Shown here one piece after another: positions 49,769 to 62,500 of a stretch of 64,000 nucleotides of DNA. Source of the DNA: Eumeta japonica (lineage: Eukaryota > Arthropoda > Insecta > Lepidoptera > Psychidae). Numbering within the stretch: the stretch's first letter is position 1; each line of letters starts with the position of its first letter. The notes below the pieces were generated by a model, which was not told the origin of the DNA, made no database searches, and saw only the letters and a program-made list of their open reading frames with translations. The position numbers and the translations under genes are program-made. The DNA lies in assembly GCA_005406025.1 (NCBI GenBank), contig BGZK01000005.1:1426001-1490000 (forward strand), read 5' to 3'.

Positions 49769-49855
49769 TAACTATTTCGAATAAGTACAACACTATCCAA
49801 CTCAAATTATATTAGAAGAATTTGAGTTAGACATTGTACTTTTTTGAAATAGTTA
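49769..49855. repeat. Long imperfect hairpin, about 87 nt
   Basis: The left arm 49769-49808 pairs with the right arm 49819-49855 around a 10-base loop: ten perfect pairs at the base, about ten in the middle with one mismatch and a wobble, an asymmetric internal loop, and ten perfect pairs below the loop. Size and shape resemble a microRNA precursor or a tiny inverted-repeat element. Confidence 0.6.
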
Positions 49856-50394
49856 GATAGCTAATATAGTAAAAGTAATAAAACTCTATATAGAACAGAA
49901 GGTCATGGCACCTTAAAAATGTTTTTTAAGATGCATATAAACATAGATACAAACAGAATGATAAAAAAAAATCTATGTATAACAAATTGTCACAAGGATT
50001 ATGTAGCGGTACATGGTCATTGGGTTATATAAAATAAATTTGTATTTTATAGACAAAAATATGAATAAAATGTTGGACAATGTCAGTTTAATGCCCATGA
50101 GAATGCTCTACTGTTTGTCTTTACACTGTGGTAATATACCGACAGGATTGTATTTCGTATTGGTCACATATAACATTTACCATTTTAACATTATGTCTAT
50201 ACACTAAGGACCACACAACGCACTGAGTATTTCAAACAGTTTATCGCTTGGTCGTACAACAAGGCTCCTTGATAAGGATGACCAGACACTGCTTATCAAA
50301 TAAAAAAATGAAACCTAACATTTTAAAAGGGATTCACAACGCATTATTAACCACTCACCTACTTCATCTATGGTCGTTCTCTAAAATTGCGCTA

Positions 50395-50515
50395 TACCGC
50401 TCTATAGCATTAACCGTGGCGCGGTGCAAACTGCGCCACCGAGCTGCGCTACTGCCGGTCAGGCGAGGCTAACGTGCAAAATGACATTGCACGCCAACCG
50501 CCCTCTCTACGTAAA
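50395..50515. other. GC-rich patch with short inverted repeats
   Basis: gtggcgc..gcgccac (near 50417-50440) and gtgcaa..ttgcac (near 50474-50492) are small inverted repeats in an otherwise AT-rich tract. The patch could be part of a mobile element. No protein match was seen. Confidence 0.35.
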
Positions 50516-51904
50516 TGTAACAGAATCTTTTTATTTAGTTAAGATCTATGCATAAAATAAAATTTCATAAAACTTTGTTAAGTTTAAGTAAAACGAATTA
50601 CTTGATTTTAATACAAAGAAAAGAATAAATATAAATTGAACCCCATAAGTATATCACTACTGTACACCACTCACAGCTTAACCATGAGCACAATAAATTA
50701 CATTCGAACTCAAACCGACCCTTCCGTAAATGTCGAACCCTAAATTGTGATTCCAACCTTGAGACTAATTCCGTTCCAGACTCCCGTTTCGATCTCACTT
50801 CTAATACTGATTTATATTAAATTAATAAAATATGTGTTTCTATATATCAATCAAAAATTTTAGAATAGCATTTATATATTTTCTTATATTTTAGGTCTCC
50901 ATGTTATGTGGACATATTAAAAAGTTACTTTTAAAAGCTTTGAAAGTTTGGTCTCATTATGAGATGATTTAAATAATGATTATGAAGTATATACAATAAC
51001 CGATATGATAAGCGATAACCAAATATACTTATCATAGTATACACAATTACCTACTGATTTCCTTACACTATGTACATATTAATAAACCTTTAAATCATTT
51101 ACATAACTTAGGGGTAGCCACATACATTTGGTTTTCGCATATTTGGGTTAATTTCAGTCTGCCAGTTCGACAAAACCATTCAGAAAAACCAAAAAATTAT
51201 GTGCCACCGCACACGTTCAGAAACGCCTGTTCTGAATAGCGCCATGGGCATATCTGCGCGTAGCGGACGTTTCCTTAATTTATCACATACGCCATTATGA
51301 AGTTCGTTTTAAAGTCTCTATTGACGTCCTACAGAAATCAAATAATTTATCTGGATAGGTTCGTAGCTTTCCTCTTTTTAAATAAAATGGATTCTCTTAG
51401 ATTCTTTGACTATTCGACAGATGTACCCAATGCTAACGTTTATTTTGTCTTTTCACTGTTAACAGAAATGCAATTGCCCATAAATCGTCATCCTTCATTA
51501 CATTGCACAACGCACAGCTATCGCTATCAGTTCTGGCAGTTTATTTTCTGAATGAAGAAAAAAACTAACAACTGTCCTAGGCTCACAGCATTACAAATAG
51601 GTATTCCACATTAACTAACCATAAACATGTTTGACTGTTTATTTAAATTCATTAATTAAATAAAAAAAAATGTTTTCTTAATTGGTTTCTTTGATTGTAG
51701 TTCTTCAGTATTAACTCTAACAATCCTATACTTGTAAAATCCACATTCATATTATAATATAACAAAAAACATGCCTAGATAAAAAAAAAATCACAGTACA
51801 TCTAATAATGTTATTTATTCCTCAAATATTTTAGAGAAATACTTTAACTGTTGTACTGGAATAGTTATACTGTGGTAGAGCCACTAGTTTTACTGTGTAG
51901 CTAA

Positions 51905-52176
51905 CTTAGTTGCAGCACGAAAATGGTCGACCGGTGAAACACATCATAATAGGACACGAACATGAAGTAGCAGCTTCCGCTATTGCATTTCGTCCACTTA
52001 GTGAGAGTTCCGGCGGCTCCCCCCTCTCCATTAGATACTCTATTTCCTTGCAGGCCAGCAACGCACTGGTGATTCCAGTGAGGTTCGAATGTCCATGGGC
52101 AGCATTGACCATTTACTCTCTGATGGATTACCTGCTTGTTTGTCCCTCGGCTATACAATGAAATATAGATGTACAT
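51905..52176 (-). repeat. Dispersed repeat with a minus-strand open frame
   Basis: A 91-codon minus-strand frame (from 52176) contains WTKCNSGSCYFMFVS and matches the element near 1190-1400 (WTKCYSGSC) in both DNA and translation. Presence of two copies in the window argues for a repeat, not a host exon. It lies 3' of the last recognised Ptp99A-like exon. Confidence 0.55.
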
Positions 52177-52582
52177 GTATATACTACTGAAATGGTTTAA
52201 TTTTAATATAAATGCAATTTTATGTATTTTAATTTTTTTAAAACGATAATGACCATTATTATTTAATTATTTTAAAACTAGAGAACTACGTTGCCGCCGA
52301 TAGAAGTATCTAGAAATGTAAAAACAAAACTACCAGCATAAATTAATACGTACCCTTAACACAATCTTTATAAGTCACAATCAAAAATTCATAAGTCATA
52401 ATCAGATTCTTCAAAATAATGAAATTAATTTAAATTGGAACATTATCTTACTCATCAAAAAATAACATACATATCTAAAACTTCTAAAAATATAACTCAT
52501 ACAAGGAAATCCAGATATGTTCAAATCGTTTGAAATTTTGTAATAGTGTATAATAAAGTAAATAATTAAAATATGCACTCAC

Positions 52583-53517
52583 TTGTCGACGACCACAACT
52601 GGCCCATTCTTGTACTCCATTTGACTGCCTGCCACAAATTCTATTAAACCAAATGAGTCTTTGTATGGCTCAGTTAACCTATTCAATGCTTCTTCTCTTT
52701 CTGATTCGTTATTAGCTTCTCTTACATCTCTTATGTGTTCATTCTCTTCTGGTTTCCCTTGAACATATTTCGTCGTGTCACCATCCAACCATCCTTTACA
52801 TCGTAGAAACTTAACACTTAACTGATAATCGTCTTGCAGGGAATGTACACTTACGTTGGTCACTTCTATTATTCTATCGCAAGGTATGTCCTGCTGTATC
52901 GATTGGACCTTTTCGTAATAGTAGCACGGTCTTCTGGATTCTATCTCTTCTTCTACGGTCATCGCGGGGGGTACAGGGGGTGGTGGGGGCGCCGTATCCG
53001 GTGGACTGCCGGCCGCGTTTTTCGACCAATCGGGAAATTTGAACCGAGTAGGAGAGCTTATTTTGAAATTCTTCAGCGACATCTTTGAGGGACTCTTCGG
53101 TGACTTTGGTCCCGTACGTCTCGATTCCACAAGAGACGGAAATAGATCCCCGTTCGCTATCGATTTACGCGCCGATAGATCCCTAGTTACACTATTCAAT
53201 TTTTCTAACATCAACTCAGTTCGGTCGAATCGGTAGACGGGTTCGGGATCTTTTACATCCTTACGGTTTCCAGAATCTGGCGAGTTCGTCTCGGGGATGA
53301 GCCTCTCGTCATCTGCGCATTCGGTACTCTCCTGCCGCTTGAGGTTGGTAGATTCCGGGGTCTCTGGAAGTTTCTGGGGCGAGGGCGTAGACGCTGGACT
53401 GACTTTCTTTTCGCTTTTGCGATATGCCACATAGGTGTCTTTCGATACGAAGCTAGCTCTGAAGTTGGCAACAAAAAGCTCCGTCTCGTCTTCGGTCGGC
53501 CAGAAGGTTTCGCAGTC
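52583..53517 (-). CDS. Ptp99A: Ptp99A-like exon: domain 2 with a large disordered insertion
   Basis: The acceptor is ttttttgtag and the donor is GACAA/gtgagt; it is 935 nt. It opens [20 protein letters not shown]. About 150-170 residues rich in Ser, Pro, Lys and Glu follow, where other receptors have a short turn ([29 protein letters not shown], then PPPPPVPP). The fold resumes at [21 protein letters not shown] second extra segment ([19 protein letters not shown] and on) precedes the end [12 protein letters not shown]. The catalytic Cys and Arg of the P-loop are absent. The exon leaves in phase 2. Confidence 0.92.
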
Positions 53518-56500
53518 CTACAAAAAAAATAAACAAAATGATTTATCTATTTTGAAAATCAACGAATATTGACCTTGTGTAGATGTGTGAGAAACTCTAA
53601 AATATTGTAACACTAAATGGTTTTAAATATATTTAGATATCGCACAAAAGCCGTTGGTCTTTTCAAACCGTTATCTTACAAAAACCAATAGCTAAATATT
53701 GCTGATAGCCATAGGAACGGAGAGCGAATGATAGAACTCCAATAACACTCTTCGTAGATAGTCTTTGAAATCAAAGAAGAAAGCACACCGGATCGTCATC
53801 GTCGGTGAGTACGAGCACCAACTGCGCAGTGTGGTCCCAGAGCAGGCGCCAAATATCGGGCACGGCGGAGGCCGGCGGGTGCTGCGCCACGCAGTACTCG
53901 CGTAACCGCCTTCGGCCGCACACCCACGACGCGTTCACGTAATCGCTACCTGTTCATTAATTAGTATTTATTTTTGTTAACATTATTGATTTAATAATAG
54001 GGTGTCTTGAAATTTCTATAAATTATACTACATCAAATGACATTAACAATGAGCCCATTTTGAAATCGTTGAGCAATCAAACTTATTAAATTATTTTTAA
54101 TTTTATGTTATAATATACTACTGCTGAAAGCACTCTTTTCCTTTACAGTGACACATAAAATAATTTAATAAAGCATCCCCCTTCGATTAAGCGAAGATTG
54201 TTTTAATGGATTTTATTCCTCAAGATGATTTATGATTATGATGATTATAATAAGCACACTAATATACCAATTCTGGGTTTAGGTAGGCCCACTTCTGATG
54301 AGCTTAACAACTTAACAACCTATGCAACACAAATCATTAGTATGTCAGAATAATAAAACATAAAGAATACCTTCAACTCCAGGCTTGGGCACGAGCAAGA
54401 CCCTCGCTCCATCCGACGGCACCAGCCCGCCTGGCCTATTCTTCTCAGCATTGTGAGTCGCTCTCGCGCATATGCCGGTCTCGACGCAGGATCTCGTTAT
54501 CAACTACAATCATAAAAGCATTTGTTATAAAGCAGTGTTACCGTAAATAAATCTTAAGAATAACTTATAAAATAAATCTATATATATATATAAAATATAC
54601 CCACATAAAAAAATCAAATTAAATCAAATATATCTATATTTCATAGATAAATAAGAGAATTATACTTGAAATATGTCATTATTGAATTCTTTTGGTTGAT
54701 TATTGAACTAATATTAACACCTATTTTAAATGCTGATTCACCTTCAGAAGAAAGGGCAAGAAACTAAAGGTTTACTCTTTTTTTGCTCAAAGATATAGGA
54801 CATTAGTCAATAAAACTAGTACATTTGAAAATTACTAGAAACAACTTAATATCCAAGCAGTTCAATCCCACAGTTTTTTTTTATTAATATATACAATTAT
54901 AATTTGTTTTTTAATAAAAGTTTTAATTTTGTGAAATGGCAAATACTGAATCTCAACTGGGACTTTATTATAGAAGAGCACACATTGCTCATTACAGTGT
55001 TTGTTAACTTTGTTTTGTGAGTAAAAAGGTCTTTCTTATGTCTAGTGCCAATGTTATGAATTTCGCTCATTTTTTTGGAATAATTTTATATTTCTTTTGA
55101 TACATATCCAGTTTTCGAAAATATGTGTTAGGATGGTACAGTTAAAATATTAATTTATTTCAATTTTTCTTGGAGATGCTGTTGGTCTCAAGTTATAAAT
55201 GGCAAGAATAGTCCACTTCTGCAGCACAAAAATTGTTTATATCGACTGCATGACCCCAAAATAAAATTCCGATAGTCATGAGACTGTGAAAGGAATCAAA
55301 ATAAATTAATCTCGCGGTGCTTTCATTCGTAAGCCGCCGAATTCTTTTGACTACCTAATGCTGCAGAACTAAACTTTTTCAACAATTTCATTATATGGAA
55401 ATTCCACTATAACTTAATATCTAAAGTAAGACCAGGCAATAGGGTCATCTCCACAATATCCAGTCTCGTCCCTGACCACTACTACTACATTCATGTAGAC
55501 CAATTTAGTATTAGACAACGAAAATTCAACAAGTTTTGTTTTCTTCTCATACATTACAAAATAAATAGTAAACCACTCGACTACTTGTGAGAAAGTACTA
55601 TTTACTTCATCAAAATCTGGTATTCATATTCTTAAACGTAGAAAAATTAAAAATATAATAGATTCAAATCTTAATTTGAAAGATAATTATTTTTCTTTAC
55701 AATGAAACATAATTTACTAAGTGTGATGAAAATCATTGCTATATAGAGAATTTTTTTTTTTTTAATTATACTTGAAAATCCGATAGAAAGAATTAAGCTA
55801 CATTGATTTCTAAATGAAATATGGATATCGAAAAAAATAACATTAATTTAAAAAATGATTGTCACTATAAAGATCAACAGCGTATCTTTTATGTAATATT
55901 GCCGTCCAATACGTTTTATACTAAATCACTATCTTTATTACATACACATTTAAAGGGAAATTTAAAATGCAATGAAAAAATAATAAAATACAAATATCCA
56001 ATGGAACATCTTATGATTACTTATGGAATTTTCCAAAATTAATTTAGTCACAAAAAAAATAATTCCAAAATCATCTCCTTTGCAATGCAATGCTTCAGAA
56101 AATTGGTTGTCTAATTAATAAAATGAAAAGATTATCTTACCTGAAACTGTTTTTCTAGAAGATTGACAGGTGGTGGTCCTGACTGTGACATGCTCCTACC
56201 AGCCAGCATCCGCATTCTTTCCAACAGAGCATAGTTTTCAGCTCTATTTGCTCTACAAAGAACATACACATTCGATAAAAAAAAGAGTGAAGATGGGAAA
56301 TGTACTTATAAGTGCTAATTATTAATTTCAGTTCTTTTCTCTATTATCAAATTTAGTACATCTTATAAAAAAAATAATGCATTTACAAATTCCAAAACAA
56401 TGTCAGCACATTTTAAGCTCATTTAGCAATAAACAAGTAACAAAATTTAGTACGGCATACACTATTTGTCATTATTCTATTCAGCTTACACTAAAATATC

Positions 56501-59500
56501 ATGTAATTTGATAGAACATATCGCATAAGAGTGTACATGTATGATTGTGTCCCAGAATGTATAACCATATCTATACATTCAGCGTGTTTGCCTTGTCGGT
56601 GTTAGTTTTATGTCTTTTTATTTTGATATTTAATTATACAATGGCAAAACCTTTCCATACATTATTATTTCTTTAAATATTTCTACACTTCTTCATTACT
56701 AAGATATCATAAAAGGTTCAATAATTTTCTGAATATTCCATAAAAATAGTAATATCCTATATGATATTGGATACTAAGTAACTAACCTTTTTACTTCCTC
56801 TTTTTCCTGTAAGCTCAGGTTGTTATATGCCTGCATCTTTTTGCTGTATGTATCTGTCGATCTTGGTGCCAAATCGTAAATACCTTCCGTCTCATCATTT
56901 CCATTCACCATTTCCTTTTCACTTTGACTTAGTGTTTCACCATTCACGTCCACCACAGACACGGATTTGCTGGGTTCACTGTTCAGTTCGTCTGTCTTCA
57001 GGCTTGTCTGACTACCGTCGTTTTCGCCATTGGGCATTTCGTTGACACCATCCATAGTTTTAGGTTCGCCGCTAACAGCACTGTAAGATTCGTCTTTTAC
57101 CGACTTCACACTGCAAACGTCGCCGTTCGTCAGATTCGGGACACTCTTGTTTTTATAGTTGCCACTTTCCAGAACTTCGAGCTCTTCACGGGTTATCGGT
57201 TCTAATAATTTCCATAGGTACTCCTTGGCCTTCGAGAAATCTACTTCGGTGTTGCCAGACCTAACATGTTCCAATAGAGCGTCATGGACAAAAACATATT
57301 GCTCCTCAGTCTGCACGAGATGGTTGCGTTGAGTTCTTGCTCTACATAGGAAGCCTAATGGTGACAATGTCCCAGTCAATTTTAACTGGTTCAACTGTGC
57401 GTCGAGAACGATGTAAGTGCCGGTTCTACCAACTCCCGCGCTGTAAAATAACAATGTCTCGATAAAAGGTAAGTTTCTCATGTGTAAATAACCATTTGTG
57501 ATGACGAATGTGTAAATAACCATTTGTGATGACGACACCATAAACAAATATTGAAAATTCCATGCAAACATAAACAAATAGAACAGTATATAATATTCAG
57601 GCAAATGAAATCATGGACACCTGGCTTTCTAGGTACTCTGATTCTGAAAGAATTCTAATATATTTTTATATGGCATCAATTGCAAGCCTAGATGAGAATC
57701 GAAATCGGAATTGTAGTTTGACATTGACTAACAATGTCACGTCACAAACTAACCCATGATCAGGGTTAGGAACTAGCACTCCGGCGCGTGTGTTGATAAA
57801 TCCACACTGTGCACAGTGCACACTGTGTCCCCTCCGTCGTCCACACTTCATAGTTCAGCCACGCGCGATACGTAATTTACATGTATGCTTAGTGTACATG
57901 GACGGAGCATACAGCGGCCATAAGTGTGTCGGTGATTTCATATCGTGATCAGCTTCATATATCGTGTTCATGTGTAGTAGTGGATGACCCTACCTACATT
58001 TCCTGTAGAAACGCAGCTAGATATATGTGAAACACTGGTTTGTGTGTGGCAGTGGATTGGTCATTTGAAGCACACTATGCAATTGCTTTATGTAATATGC
58101 TAAAAATTTAGCAAAAATTTAATTATACTAAAATATTTTAATTCACTAAAAATGAAATAGACTAGTAACGGTGATTTTTTTTTAATTTAGTATACTATGT
58201 TGCCACATAACTGTAGACCAAGTTCATATTTAGCAGTTGCCAAAAATTATTGGCCATACTATATTTATATTCTTTTGACATTTAAAAATCTTACATAAAT
58301 ATAACATAATTTTTTCAATCAAACATTACCAAGACCTTAATTCCTATTTATTTTGTTCCAGAATAGATGACAACAAATTTATATCCCTACCTGCAATGAA
58401 CAAGAACAGTTCCAGGGTCAGCCGATGCTGCTCTGACGAAGGGCAGAACTGCCAATGGATGCCGGGGAGTACCATGGTCGGGCCACACCGTGTAGTGGTA
58501 CTGCAGTATCGTGCGCTCCGGCGAGGACTCCGTATTGGGAGTTGGAGGATTACTTCCCTATCAAATAAATTGTCAATAATGAATAATCAATAAACAAAAA
58601 AATCAAATAACAAAAAAATAGAGAATCAAATATTCTTGTAGATGAATGAATTACACATCAAAGGGCATTTTATTCACCTGAGATATGATCGGAGAACATA
58701 TTTCAATATTGTTAAAAGCTACAGATGTTTGTAAACAATACTCCTTAAATACATATAGGGCCTTCAATGTCAAAGTGAATAAATGTACGGCATCAAAAAT
58801 ACCATAGGGAGCATGTAGACTCAGATATAATGGTAAATCAACTTTTTAACAATAAAGACGATCGATATCTATGACTGCTGATGAAAAATCTATCATATCA
58901 TGATCAACAAAAACTACATATTTGGAGATTTTCGAACTTGTCAGAAAGACTACAAATAACAATGTAACAGCTAAAGAAAAACTTGTTCATCATAATACAA
59001 GTTTCCATATGCAGCATCTGTATGTCGACTGACTATAAAATTCTGAGAACAGACATCATATAATCTTTTAGTAGATCTCAAACAGCTACACAAAATAATT
59101 TAAGAAAACTTGATAATGGTAAGAAAAGCTTTACGCTTGTTCAACACACAACTCTGGAATGAGTATAGGAACCAAATGAGAAAGAAATAACAATGAACAA
59201 AAAAATAAAACTTGCTTCGTGATGTGACAAAATTATTTTTTTCTATCTGTGATATATTTTCATGCAGTAGTAAAACGTTGATTAAAAATTAGTAACATAC
59301 GATTGTGGATATTCATATGCCAAGAACAATTGAAAATAAACACTTGACAAGTGGCAGTTAAATATTGGTGGGTCACTGGTTGCCGATGTCAATTCACAAT
59401 AAACAGTTGACAATTAGCAAGTCGCTAGTAATTGATGGCAGATGGCAGTTAACAGTTAGCACCTGAGGGACTAATGAAAGCTTACTAAAAACTTAATTGA

Positions 59501-62500
59501 ATTTCAACAATAATGAGAAGCAAAATTAGAAATGATATTTCATAAACAAATGTGTCAGTCTCAATGATAAAAAAAAAATTAAAAAATACCAGAACAAATA
59601 TTCAATAAAGCAGCAGAAATAAAATCATACATACATACAACCAGCATAAGCTATATAGGACCAACTTTTACTAACGTCATCTACGAGTTGATCGAAACTA
59701 TTTTTAAGTTTTTGATTCAATGCTAATAACTTTCGCGCTTATTTATCAACGTTAGCACACTCCAACGTGACGTCGCTATGGTGGCAAAGAAATTCTGGGG
59801 GCCGCCATTTTTATAGATTAATAACGGGTTCTAGATAAGTATCTCAAAATACTAACATTTAGCCTAGTGACGCGCAGACGGCGTACAGTATACGTGGCCC
59901 GTACGTCCTCGTGCAGCAGCATCACGCGTACGCCGCCGAACTCTGCTGTGCTCCCACGTCCACCACTCGGCCAGTACATGTCACATTTTCTCTGATAAAC
60001 ACAAAATAAAATTTAGATGTATAATAATAACAGTTTTCTATAAAGAAAAAAAATTACAATCACTCAAATAACAATTTGCAAAATATATGTTTAAAAAATT
60101 TATTACTTTACACATTTTATTGTTATCTTTATCATATTATGAAAACAAACAAATACATAACAACAAGAATTTAATAAAAACGGCAATTAATTAATATAAT
60201 ATTTATAAATATGGATTAAAATAAAATTAAACTGTTTAATAATTCATAGAAAAAAAACATATATGTAATTAAATTTTTTATCCAAAAACTTTACAAATGT
60301 TATTGTATACTTTTTACACTCACTAAAATTATTAAAGTAATTAAACAATAAATTGACAACTTTTGCAATTAGCTTTATTCAAAAATTGTTTTAATTATGA
60401 TTAACGGATTGGATTATGATTTCAATTTCGACCATGTTCGCAGTTTCGGTATCAGTCCGGATTTCGATTCCGGTACCATTACAGACTAATTAATTAACCC
60501 TTTAGAATAACCATCAGCACTTTTACAGCTTATAAAATCCATACAAATTTTCAAGCCCCTTTTTATGACTTTAAATATTAAAATTTTTTGAGTGCATGGA
60601 ATACAAACTATTGCCATAAATACTATAATATACAATTCTCCTTACCACTGTTTTATTCTGAGGGATACTACTGTTTTGGTTCAATGATAACAAGTCAGCA
60701 AGAATTTCTAAATCATTATTCATCTCAATAAGGATTATATTTTATATGCATTATAACTCAATTTCATTCTTAATCTCTAAAATCTGTACATAATTCAAAT
60801 CAAATGTATTGTCAATTTCCTAGCTAAGTGATTTTACAGGCTTCTATAAATGTAAATTTTAAAATTATTGGATAAATGATTTGTTAACACAGAACATATT
60901 TAATTGTTATTAGTTTTGTATCTCCTTCCCCTCAAATAATTACTCCTTACCACCTCATATTTAAAATTAAAAGGTGCAAACATTAACTTTTCATGCTGCC
61001 CTAGTATAGGTTGGTGATTGACGAACATTTTGACAAAGATGATGATGTCATTTCGATCGTATTTTGTATATCATATTTTATACATAATCCATTACTTTAT
61101 GCATTTGACTGATATGTAAACATAGTTTACTTCCGTTTTTAAAATACCAGGTCTGTGTCAACCACAAATCTTCTTAAACAGTTTGTTTTCGGACTTTCAT
61201 GTATAAACAAGATGACATTCTTACATTACAGCCAAACACTTTATTTGTCAGTTCTTATATGGCCTGTAATCATTAGTATTCCTAATCAAATTACATTTAT
61301 AATATTTATACAGTATGTCAAAACTAAAACATTAACCTCATATGGGGCTACCACTGCTCAACAATTGCTGAAATCTTGCGCACGGTACATAGCATTATGT
61401 GAACTAGATGACATTACGTTATAGTTTTCTTTGTACTTGTTACTGAGGCCAACAGCATTTTTTTCACCTCTAATATCTTTTCTAAATTGAATTTCCGATA
61501 ATTAAAAATTTTAAATTAGATTTAAATCTCTGCATTACATTCTAGCACATTTTGATAATAGAACACACAACTTATTTGATAAAGATTAGTCTTTCAATGG
61601 ATTACTCTACGAAGATGACGCCATTTTGCAATGTACTTCAAGATAAACTGCGCCGCAGTATCTGACGTGTGCGGCCATTGTCTTGCTTCCTACACGCCGG
61701 CGACATATAACACACTTGCATATAAAACACCAAAAAAAGTTCCTTTGAATATAAGAAATACTGCAATTTATACTATTTGGAACTACGCTCATGAATAACA
61801 GAATATCTCTAATATTGAAAAAAAAAAACAAAAGAATATGGAACCTTGTTTGTTCATTACGAAATGCGTGGGCGTGATGGTTTACATTGTTTGCGCATTT
61901 TTAATACATAAATGTCCCAATTATAATAAATGTTGTTTGTTTGTCAAATATGATATTTAAAACTGATTTATGGTCTTGTTTACAGATGGGGTGTAATCTA
62001 TACTAAGACTACTCGCAGATTAATATATATGTCAAAAATTGAGCGCAGGACTAGTTTTCTTTTAGCGATCAGTGTGTTATGTTAAAATGACTGCACAGTG
62101 CACTTTTGTATCTCAGTTTTTTGTGAAATACCGATACATGTATATTGTAACAATATGAGCAATACAAGCAATGTGTGATCATGTGTCAACTACTCCAGAT
62201 TTCAGTACATTCAGATAATAGCCAGATACAAGGCGCGAGTATGACATTAAAGTTACACAATGAATGATTTCTCAATGCACTCACAAACCTATTTGTCTTT
62301 TTTTATCTCGTATTGAAATAGTTCATGACTCACCCTCCCTCTTTCCACCAAATTGGTAATCATGACGAGTGTGTGGACTCGATGCTGCCAGATCATCCTC
62401 CAGAAGGCGTCTAGGGTCGCCGGCGTCGGGCCCTGGGTGGCGATATACCTTCGCTTCCATATCAGCCATTCCAACTTCACACGGGTACTTTCACCATCTG

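Larger units (their letters stand above)
41081..52580. other. AT-rich tract without a secure gene
   Basis: Mostly AT-rich with long homopolymers. GC-richer patches at 42130-42540, 43090-43330, 45780-45810, 50390-50510 and 51240-51290 were read on both strands without finding a convincing exon. In particular, the exon that should complete the second phosphatase domain of the minus-strand gene was not found here. Hairpins at 46412-46453 and 49769-49855 and a dispersed repeat at 51905-52165 are listed separately. The tract may be intron or 3'UTR of the minus-strand gene. Confidence 0.5.
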
